A stretch of DNA of 48,011 nucleotides from Sporisorium sorghi (lineage: Eukaryota > Basidiomycota > Ustilaginomycetes > Ustilaginales > Ustilaginaceae): NCBI GenBank assembly GCA_023212695.1, contig JALCCG010000167.1, positions 1 through 48,011 of the forward strand, read 5' to 3'. Made by a program: the position numbers and the translations under genes. The notes beneath the pieces are model-generated. The model was not told the origin of the DNA. It made no database searches and saw only the letters and a program-made list of their open reading frames with translations. Shown in pieces: positions 40,906 through 48,011 of the stretch. The first letter of the stretch is position 1; every line of letters begins with the position of its first letter.

Positions 40906-42552
40906 CTAGTAGATGGTCCCATTCCTAACAGGCCCCGTAACAACAAAGTCAGTCCCATTAACCCCAAAGCACGCCTTATCAAAGTTAGCGTCCTTCCACG
41001 CATGCTCCCTCTGAAACTTGACAAACTCGTCCAGCCCACACAGCGCCTTCCCCTCCTCACACCCCTCCGCGCCACTGTACGGCACAACCGCTTCGTTCAG
41101 CTTGGTCCTGACCCACAGCTTCGCATCTCCCTCGCACTCGATGACCTCGAACACCAACCGCGCCGCAAACGGTGTAATGTGGCTGAGGACAAACGTGCGG
41201 TTTGGGTCTGGCTTGGCTGGGTCGAGGAAGTCGCCGATGACCTGGGTAAAGTTGAGGGCGGTGAGGACGGAGACGATGATGTCGTCATGTGTGAAATCGA
41301 CGTAGATGGGCCGGTGGAGGGGGAAGTAGGTGGGGTTGGAGTCGAGGGTGCTGTTCTCGGTGGTGATGGTGGCGGGTGACCAGGTGGTGTTGCTGAGCCG
41401 GTCGAGGAATTCTGTCACCCACCCGATCCCCTGTCCCCGCCCGCTCGGCGACATCGAGCCGTAGTCTCCCTGGAACTGCAGATCCAGATCATACTCGAAC
41501 CCATCCCACTCGTCCCTCGTAAACAGCCCGCAGAAGTCCGAATACCCCAACGCAACCGTCTCGTACGCACACAAGCTCTGCATCCCATACACCATCTCGT
41601 CCGTCAGCTCCAACCCGCTCACCCACCGCTGCAGCCTCCTCCTCGGCCCCGGCAAATAAATCCCATCCCACACAGGCCTCAAATACGTATCGCCCACATT
41701 GATCGTATCGGAGTTGTTGCACGTATCGTACGACGCGAGCGTGTTGTTGAACGCGTCCTTTCCACCCAACCCATCGCCGCCTTCGAGGATGACTTCGAGG
41801 TCGTACTTGGTCGGGGCGTCCCAGCCGAAGAAGCCGAGCGTCCAGTAGCGTGCCGAGTCGAGCATGCGCTGCTCGCTCGTCGTGCGCACCACCGGCTTGG
41901 GGTTGGACGCGTTGTACAGTGTGCCGTACTGGTAAAAGTGCTGTACGCCGCTGTCGAAGAGCTCCTGGTTGCCTACGGGGACCAGCACCTCTGCGCCGAG
42001 TTTGTACGACCACGTGTTCAAAAACTCCAGCGGACCCCAGGCGGAGAAGTTCGACTGCGGATTCGTGAGCTTCGACACGTTGCGCATGACCGCTCCGAAG
42101 TACGGCGCGCCCTCGGTCGTCGACGACGTCGGGTAGCGCGCCCCGTGCCGATGCAGGATGTGCACCTGTTTGACGCTACACCCCTCCTTCAACCGCGCAT
42201 GCTCCTTCTGGAACTCGGCAAAGATCGGACTGCTGAAGTACGGAGACTCATTCCCCAGGTGCTGGAAGATGTTGTACGTGCACTCCGAGGATGCGTTGAG
42301 CGGCTTCCAGCGCGTCTCGATCGAGCTGTCCTTGAGCTCACCCGGGATACGGTCCGTGACGGCAAGGAACGGTGGAGCGCCGTAGACGACTTTGCCCGCG
42401 TAGCCCACGTTGGTCGGGAAGGGGTTTGAGGGGCTGATCGAGGTCGGGGTGGTGTTGGTGGCGCACGTGTCGCGGGGTAGGACGGCGGCTGCCGAGACGA
42501 CGCTCGTGGCCACTAGCGCGGGTAGGGCCAGGAAGGTTGCTGCGAAGTGCAT
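40906..42552 (-). CDS. Secreted histidine acid phosphatase / phytase-like
   Basis: This single-exon gene makes a 548-residue protein of the histidine acid phosphatase family, which releases phosphate from phytate or other phosphomonoesters through a phospho-histidine. The N-terminus (MHFAATFLALPALVATSVVS) is a clear signal peptide. The catalytic RHGARYP motif has its nucleophile at H136, and the family proton-donor HD pair is in DFTHDDII with His at 422. Cys residues near both ends and more than ten N-x-S/T sites fit a secreted glycoprotein. Length matches the fungal family. I chose the ATG at 42552, which starts the signal peptide; a TATA box lies about 90 bp upstream. Whether phytate is the true substrate cannot be told from sequence alone. 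Confidence 0.9.
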   Translation of the reverse strand: MHFAATFLALPALVATSVVSAAAVLPRDTCATNTTPTSISPSNPFPTNVGYAGKVVYGAPPFLAVTDRIPGELKDSSIETRWKPLNASSECTYNIFQHLGNESPYFSSPIFAEFQKEHARLKEGCSVKQVHILHRHGARYPTSSTTEGAPYFGAVMRNVSKLTNPQSNFSAWGPLEFLNTWSYKLGAEVLVPVGNQELFDSGVQHFYQYGTLYNASNPKPVVRTTSEQRMLDSARYWTLGFFGWDAPTKYDLEVILEGGDGLGGKDAFNNTLASYDTCNNSDTINVGDTYLRPVWDGIYLPGPRRRLQRWVSGLELTDEMVYGMQSLCAYETVALGYSDFCGLFTRDEWDGFEYDLDLQFQGDYGSMSPSGRGQGIGWVTEFLDRLSNTTWSPATITTENSTLDSNPTYFPLHRPIYVDFTHDDIIVSVLTALNFTQVIGDFLDPAKPDPNRTFVLSHITPFAARLVFEVIECEGDAKLWVRTKLNEAVVPYSGAEGCEEGKALCGLDEFVKFQREHAWKDANFDKACFGVNGTDFVVTGPVRNGTIY

Positions 42553-43210
42553 CGCTGATGGGAGGACGGGGGAAAGGAGGATGTTGGGAGAGAGGATGGT
42601 GGATCGAGCGAGTGAAGCAAGGACTTGGATGCGTCGTCTTTTATAGGCAATCACTATGATCTCCATTGTCTGAAAAAAAAAAAAAAAGAGGACAGTGCGC
42701 TCCATCACTCTCAACGAGGGCCCGCCGGCATGCAGATCCCTCGAACTTGCTTCTCATGCCCTTGCTCCTTAGGGCGAGCCACCCACAGCCCACCGCCGGC
42801 TCGATCAGCCAAAATTCGCGCGCTATCTGATCTGCACTTTGTCGCCAAAAACGCTGCACAAACCGGCATCACCAGCGCGATTCAGATGGCAACGTGGACA
42901 CGTCTTTGCACTATTCGGCACTCGTCGCTCCTCGCCGCTGATCAAAGCAGGTCGAAAACGTGCCGCCCTCAACCTTCCCGCGGGTCACCTTGCATGCCGA
43001 CCGCAACCCTCCTCCCAGCCGCTGCAATCACACACGTTGCCCACTTTCTCACGCCCTGCGCTCCCATCTCCGCCCATTCGCCCATCGCAGAACGGTCAAT
43101 GGTCGCTTGGTCGCACACATCTTTCGATCGTGATCAGCATCGCACGCCCTCACACCAACACGGGGAACACTTCTCGATGAGCACAAAGTGAATTCTCTTC
43201 AAACGCGCAT
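42553..43210. promoter_or_regulatory. Promoter region of the phosphatase gene
   Basis: About 660 bp between the phosphatase start and the stop of the next minus-strand gene. It includes the TATA box at 42639-42645, an A15 run (about 42673-42687), and G/C-rich stretches. No other gene is recognisable. Confidence 0.55.
42639..42645 (-). promoter_or_regulatory. TATA box of the phosphatase gene
   Basis: TATAAAA on the minus strand, followed by GACGACGC, 87-93 bp upstream of the ATG at 42552. This spacing allows a leader of some 60 nt. It is the only well-placed consensus TATA box I found in the window, which suits an inducible secreted enzyme. Confidence 0.6.
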
Positions 43211-46200
43211 TTACGCACTCTGCACCGCCTCGTCAGGAAGAGCCGTCATGACCGGTCCTTTCTCCTCGCCCCCTGCTGCAGAAGCGACCACCTTGGCCGC
43301 ACCCGCAGCCGCCGTAACGCTGCTCACCCGCGACGAAAGCGTCGACGACAGCGTCGACGACAGCGTGGCGCCGTCCAGCATCGCCTCTTCCGTCTTGGTC
43401 GCAGGCAAGTAGGCTGTAGACGGGTCCGGCGTGTGCAGCTCTTCGCTGATGGCGCTCTCGCTTCCGTGCTTCATGAGCGCACCGCTGCCCGGTCGACTGG
43501 TCAGACTCGGCCTGCTCTCCGCGAAAAACGAGTCCTCCGATGAGGGCGTCTGCGAGTCGCTCCTCACAATCTGGCACGGTCGCGATCGATCCCAGAGGTT
43601 TTCCCTCGCTGCCATGGCGTCTTCCTCCTTGGCGCTGTCCTCCGCATCCTCCCTCGTCTCCGCGCCGGCGACATCAACTTGCTGGATCTCGTTGCCGCTC
43701 TGCTCCGCCTCCAGGTTCTTGCCTCCCAACTTGTAAGCCGATCGTGTGCCGAATCCATTCTTGGCCATCTCCTCGTTGACAGGTACCGGCGACGCTTTCG
43801 AAAGATCCAACCCCTCCAGAGCAGGCTCGAGCCCCGTCTCCTTCTTGGCATCACCGTGAGCGTCGACAGCTGCCTCCTGAGCTGCATTTGCGGTAGGAAC
43901 ACCCTCTCCACCGTTCATCGCTTTCTGTTCCAAACCGTCCGACGCAGCCGCCTTGCCATCCTTGGCCTCGCTGAGCTGCTTGATCTTGCCCGTATCCACA
44001 GCGGGCATGGTGCTAGCGTCTGGCACGTTGAGCTTGGCCTCCTTGCTCTCTTTCTTGAGGCTGAAGCTGCTCAGACGGCGCAAGAACGCCCGCACCGGCC
44101 TCTTCTTGGCTGCAACTCGCTCCACATTGTCGAGCGCCATGCTCGAGCGTCGGCTGGCGTTGCCGCTCGTCGGCCTGCTCGAGCGAGTCGTATCTTGCGT
44201 CGGCGGAAGGTCAAGAGTGCGGAATGCCACCGGCGAAATGTCGGCATCGCTATCAGACGAAACTGCAGCAGACTGGGGCGACAGAGACGACGACGCCAGT
44301 TCGCCACAAGGAGTGGCATAGGCACTCATCTCTGGCGATGTGCTCGAAGATGCATTGTTCCGAGGCGAAGGTGCCTTGAGACTCGACAAGGTGTCGAGCT
44401 GCTCTTTCGACTTGTTGGTCCGGAAAATGGCCGACAGCCGATTCATCCTGCTCGGCTTGGCGGGAGCGAGTCCAGCTCCAGTGCGACTCTCGGAACGCGC
44501 AATAGAGCTTGCCCTACTTTTGACACGAATGCTTGCTTCTTCGGGGCGCAGACCACCATCAGCAGCGGCCGATGCAGCTGTGACCGCCTTGGAATCGACA
44601 CTCGACACGATCTCTGAAGCTGCCACGTCACCGTCCTTGACCGCAATGCTCTGCTCGTGTGCCCGTTCCTTGGCCGGCTCCTGTGCAGCTGCCGCAGTCT
44701 TGAGGTTGGAAAACGAAGGACTCGGACTCGGCGCTCGGCTGTCGGAACGACTTGCAAACGGCGTGAGTCGCTTGCTGCTCGACTCCTTGGGCGGCTTGGT
44801 GAGACCTTGCAAGTGGGCTTCAGGATCGTTCATGGTCATGGTGAGCACAGGTCGACGCTTGTTGATCGACGCCGTCGGCGATATCGACCCGATCGACGCG
44901 TTGGAGCGGGTGCGAGAAACGGCCACCTGATTCGGGGTATGGTAGACGTTGGTCTTGTTGGCGTACGCCATCGTAGCATCAAAGGGCGAACTCTCCTGCG
45001 TGAGAGGAATGCCAAACGGATCCACGCTATCCAGCGTCGAGCCATTGGCACGCGAGCTGGGAGGTGGAAGGCTCGGGTACGACGACCCTCCCAGACCAAT
45101 GAACATCTCTTTGGGCACGAGTCCGTTTGTGGGATCCGAGAGCGTGGCAGGCGTCAGACTGGCCGAGCCAATGCCCGCCAGCCCTTTGCTTTCGGCTGCT
45201 CTGGTGCGTGCGCTGCTTCGCGATGAATGCAAGGGCGTCATGGGCTTGAGAGTGTTGCTCGAAGAAGAGACGGGCACGATGCTGTCGTCCTGCAGCGGAG
45301 AATCTTCGAGGATGCTGGGGAAGGAGCGACGACGAGGATCGTTGAAGCTGCCTGCGCCTGCCTTGAGGCGATGGGGCGACGAACTGCCGCTGCGACTGGC
45401 GCGTGCAAATGGAGGCTGAGGAACCTGCTCTGCGATGGCTTCAGCGGCGAGTTCGCGCGCCAGCAGGTCCAAGTCACGCGTATCGACGTATCTTCGTCGT
45501 CTGCCACCAGGAGTGACGGTGCCCGAGGAACCAGCTGATGCCGTGGTGGGGCTATTGGCGCTGGGCGTTGGCGTTCCAGCGCCATCACGGGCAGCGTCCG
45601 CACCGTCCGAAGGCGCCGAGCGCTCGCGACGTGCTTTGGAGCTCATGGATCGCAGGAAACTCTTGCGTCGCTTGACTTTGGTGTCTCGGCCAGCATCGGA
45701 CTTGGAGCGTGCGCGCTGGGAGGGCGTGCGAGAGAGCTCGGAATCGGCACCCTCGGTGGTGTCCTGGATAGCGCTGTCGTCCTTGTTGCTCTCGGCCGAG
45801 GCGTTGGTGGCGTTGGTGTTGACGGGAGATGGGTTGAAGGTGCTGCGCTTGGGCGAGGCTGGTGCCGATCTGCCCTTCTTGCGGGTCTCGACGCGAGCCT
45901 GCTGACGAGCGGCCTCGAGGACCAGTTGTGCTGCGCGCGCCAGCATGTGGTTGTCGGCCGAGCCTTGGTCAGAGTAGGAGGCCTCTCTGCTCTTGGTGGG
46001 CGGCGTAAGGCAAGGTGTGGCGCCGTCGCCGCTCTTGGTATCGAATTCGGTCTCGAGGGGTGCAACTGCGCTGGAATCGAGTTTTGCTGAGGGAAGGGTT
46101 GCGACGATGGCGGGCGCTGGCTCGGTCTGCATGGCAGAGGAGCGGGCAGTGCCGAGGATATCAGGATGGATACCACTGCTATCAAGCGCGGAAATGGTCT

Positions 46201-46840
46201 GGGACACGGTTGGGAGTTGAGAAGTGTCTTTTGCGCTCAAAGTGGAAGATGGAGAAGTGGTGGTGGTGGTAGCCTTGTTGTTGGAGATGGAGGAGCTGCG
46301 CGCAAAGATGGGCTGGCCTAAGCCACGAGTCTGGGCATGGGCTTGAGCAGCGGCAGTGCTACCAGAGGCGAGCGCAGCGCTGACGTCGAGGGCCGAGGCG
46401 AGCTCGCGTTGTTCTGCTGCGGCTGCAGAGTCGGAGGTCTCCATAAAGGGCTCTGGGGCAGGTTGCTGCGAGTCCCACTTGATGCCGCTCTTGAACTTGC
46501 CGTTGGGTTTGCTGAGTTCTGCCAGGTTTGCGCCCGTGGCTGCGTCGATGGATTTGCGGGAGCGAGACGAGAGTCGCTTGCCAATCGAGGGCCTTTTGGG
46601 GGCAGAATATGCGCTGTCTTGCGAGTCAGATTGGGAGCGCGACGAGGAAGAGCTGGCAAAACGGGCGAGCATGCCTCCACCGCCGGTAAAAGAGCCGGAG
46701 GAGCGACGAAACGAGTTGGAGCTCATGAAGCGCGGCTTGGAGGGCGAGGGAGGGGCTGCATCCTCAAAGGATGCATGTGTGCGCTCCGGACTCGACGGCT
46801 GCGCTTCCTGCCGAGTTGTGTCGAGATGTGATGTAGTCAT
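43211..46840 (-). CDS. Large Ser/Ala-rich protein of unknown function
   Basis: A single 1209-residue frame starting at an ATG with good context (ACCATGAC). I do not recognise the family. Most of the protein is low-complexity and probably disordered: Ser, Ala, Pro, Thr and charged residues, with no membrane segment and no catalytic motif that I can see. Many Arg-x-x-Ser sites suggest heavy phosphorylation (FRRSSGSF, KRRKSFLRS, RRRSFPSI, RRSSMALD). Three short basic amphipathic segments resemble one another: around residue 390 (KSFLRSMSSKARRE), 795 (MNRLSAIFRTNKSKE) and 912 (RAFLRRLSSFSLKKE). They could bind membrane, 14-3-3 or other partners. The long unbroken frame with consistent codon use makes it a real gene; function is open. 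Confidence 0.8.
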   Translation of the reverse strand: MTTSHLDTTRQEAQPSSPERTHASFEDAAPPSPSKPRFMSSNSFRRSSGSFTGGGGMLARFASSSSSRSQSDSQDSAYSAPKRPSIGKRLSSRSRKSIDAATGANLAELSKPNGKFKSGIKWDSQQPAPEPFMETSDSAAAAEQRELASALDVSAALASGSTAAAQAHAQTRGLGQPIFARSSSISNNKATTTTTSPSSTLSAKDTSQLPTVSQTISALDSSGIHPDILGTARSSAMQTEPAPAIVATLPSAKLDSSAVAPLETEFDTKSGDGATPCLTPPTKSREASYSDQGSADNHMLARAAQLVLEAARQQARVETRKKGRSAPASPKRSTFNPSPVNTNATNASAESNKDDSAIQDTTEGADSELSRTPSQRARSKSDAGRDTKVKRRKSFLRSMSSKARRERSAPSDGADAARDGAGTPTPSANSPTTASAGSSGTVTPGGRRRRYVDTRDLDLLARELAAEAIAEQVPQPPFARASRSGSSSPHRLKAGAGSFNDPRRRSFPSILEDSPLQDDSIVPVSSSSNTLKPMTPLHSSRSSARTRAAESKGLAGIGSASLTPATLSDPTNGLVPKEMFIGLGGSSYPSLPPPSSRANGSTLDSVDPFGIPLTQESSPFDATMAYANKTNVYHTPNQVAVSRTRSNASIGSISPTASINKRRPVLTMTMNDPEAHLQGLTKPPKESSSKRLTPFASRSDSRAPSPSPSFSNLKTAAAAQEPAKERAHEQSIAVKDGDVAASEIVSSVDSKAVTAASAAADGGLRPEEASIRVKSRASSIARSESRTGAGLAPAKPSRMNRLSAIFRTNKSKEQLDTLSSLKAPSPRNNASSSTSPEMSAYATPCGELASSSLSPQSAAVSSDSDADISPVAFRTLDLPPTQDTTRSSRPTSGNASRRSSMALDNVERVAAKKRPVRAFLRRLSSFSLKKESKEAKLNVPDASTMPAVDTGKIKQLSEAKDGKAAASDGLEQKAMNGGEGVPTANAAQEAAVDAHGDAKKETGLEPALEGLDLSKASPVPVNEEMAKNGFGTRSAYKLGGKNLEAEQSGNEIQQVDVAGAETREDAEDSAKEEDAMAARENLWDRSRPCQIVRSDSQTPSSEDSFFAESRPSLTSRPGSGALMKHGSESAISEELHTPDPSTAYLPATKTEEAMLDGATLSSTLSSTLSSRVSSVTAAAGAAKVVASAAGGEEKGPVMTALPDEAVQSA

Positions 46841-47927
46841 GGTTCTTGGCTGGAAGGCCGAAATGCCACCGAAGCAGGAGGGTGAGCTGCAGTGATGCTG
46901 GCAGAAGGATGTTTAGCCGTCAAGTGGGTTGCAATGGTGGTGAAGTTGGCTGCTGCGCCTGGTCGATCGAGCTTCTTTTCAGCTCTGGCAGCTGATCCGA
47001 AGTGAAAGAGCGTGCGCACGAGTTGCGCCAAGGTACAAGTGAGAAAACTTGGCAGACGCAAGAGTGGACGTTGCGCGTAAGTGGGACTTTGAGTTTGGTT
47101 GAGAGTGATAGCGACGGTTAAGGTTGGGCTAGCTTGGCTGCTGCAGATGAGGAAAAGCACGAGAAGAAGGGGGGGGGGGGGAAAAAGCTTATGCTGTCCG
47201 TATCGAGAGGCAACAAGGTTCTGGCCAATGAGCAAGCGCGAGTGACGAGGTTGAGGATGAAGCGGATGCGCAGGTGGTGAAATGGTGGGAACAGATATGC
47301 TCTCCGGGTATCGATGCAGACGAAGGGAAAGGGAGGGAGGCGAGAAACGGAGCGAGGACTGTGACGACTGAGACGACGACAGCAGTAACAGAAAGGTGAT
47401 GGTGATGGTGACGGTGATGGAAGGGTGATGATAGCGCAAAGGAGGAATGAGGTCCGCGTTGAATGCGCTTGCTGTGCTGTTCCAAACGGTCACCATGCAA
47501 GTGGAAACGAAGCTTCTGTTGCTGCTGCTAAGAGCGAGCGAGTGATGGCCAAAAGGGGGGTTTAGCAGGAGCAGCAACAGCGGCAGCAGCAGCGGTTTGG
47601 TGGGTGAGCGGTGTGTGCTGTGCTGTGCAGTTGCGGTGCAGTTGCGGTGCGGGTGCAGTGCAGTTGTGCAGTTGCAGTTTTTGCTGTCGGCTGTCCAAAA
47701 GGGCTTCTCTCGCTCTTGTGTGTGTGTGCCTTCTTGGCGGCCACAAAGAGAAAAGGAAAATCTGTTTTTGGCATCACATGCTGCTTCAAAATCCTCTGCT
47801 TTCCCTGCTTTTGCTTCCCAACTGCAATCGGTGACGCACCCCCCGACGATCTCGCTTAGTCAGCTGATTGATTTTGTTTTTGGACCGAAAATCTCCCTTC
47901 TCGTCACAGCAGCAGCACAGCTTGACG

Positions 47928-47963
<36 letters not shown>

Positions 47964-48011
47964 CCCCCCCCCCCCCCCCCAAAAATCCGCGAAAAAACAC
48001 AAACAAACCCC
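46841..48011. other. Upstream region of the Ser-rich gene, to the window end
   Basis: About 1.17 kb, presumably promoter and long leader of the gene starting at 46840. It includes a G12 run (near 47170-47181), GGTGAT repeats (about 47396-47430), CAG/GCA repeats (about 47568-47595), a TGCAGT-type repeat (about 47620-47680), and a large A/C homopolymer pair near the end. I find no gene that I can support. Confidence 0.5.
47928..47980. repeat. A-tract followed directly by C-tract
   Basis: A run of about 34 A residues passes without interruption into about 19 C residues, 30 bp before the window end. It is not a telomeric repeat (no TTAGGG/CCCTAA units). Confidence 0.85.

Noticed and set aside
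1..48011. Transposons, retroelements, CRISPR arrays, rRNA genes
   Set aside because: I saw no transposase, reverse transcriptase, integrase, terminal repeats or spaced repeat arrays, and no rRNA-like sequence.

Overview
This window is nuclear DNA from a basidiomycete fungus, most likely a smut or related Ustilaginales yeast. The evidence is a set of unambiguous eukaryotic housekeeping proteins of fungal type (chitin synthase, a Zn2Cys6 transcription factor, PEX11), mostly uninterrupted GC-rich coding regions, and a few short introns with GT..AG ends and CTAAC or CTGAC branch-like motifs. Intergenic DNA is studded with poly(A/T) tracts and microsatellites. The species assignment is inference from protein character only. 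I see no rRNA, tRNA, CRISPR or recognisable transposon.

Layout. Positions 1-3055 hold no gene I can support. From 3056 to 16738 lie a TMEM115-like Golgi membrane protein (-), SPB1 (-), PRT1/eIF3b (+), an SDHAF1-type LYR protein (-), IPI1 (+), a Sel1-repeat mitochondrial protein (-) and a metallo-beta-lactamase-fold hydrolase (+). From 17770 to 24284 are elongation factor 2 (-), RanGAP/RNA1 (+) and PEX11 (+). Then come three minus-strand genes: a Zn2Cys6 regulator, the WD-repeat U3 snoRNP protein NAN1/UTP17, and a chitin synthase. RPB6 (+) and the 25-residue ribosomal protein eL41 (+) follow. The right end carries an SDR-family gene with an apparent 1-nt frameshift, a secreted histidine acid phosphatase/phytase, and a large Ser-rich protein of unknown function, all on the minus strand. 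The window ends in an A-tract/C-tract.

Functional theme. Many genes serve ribosome production and translation: SPB1 and IPI1 (60S maturation), NAN1/UTP17 (18S processing), RPB6 (subunit of Pol I, II and III), eL41, eIF3b and EF2. SPB1/PRT1 are divergent from one 840-bp intergenic region.

Most notable observations. (1) The EF2 coding region can only reach its conserved C-terminal Asp-Lys-Leu if an 8-nt micro-exon and a last exon consisting of the bare stop codon are spliced in, with an apparent GC-AG intron; the model gives 841 residues. (2) A perfect 16-bp inverted repeat with a 4-nt loop covers the eL41 stop codon. (3) A diverged inverted copy of the EF2 3' splice-site/stop region lies about 350 bp downstream of that stop. 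(4) The SDR gene has a frameshift in a G/C run although both halves and two introns are otherwise intact. I did not find evidence for a new multi-gene system; these are gene-structure and regulatory observations.
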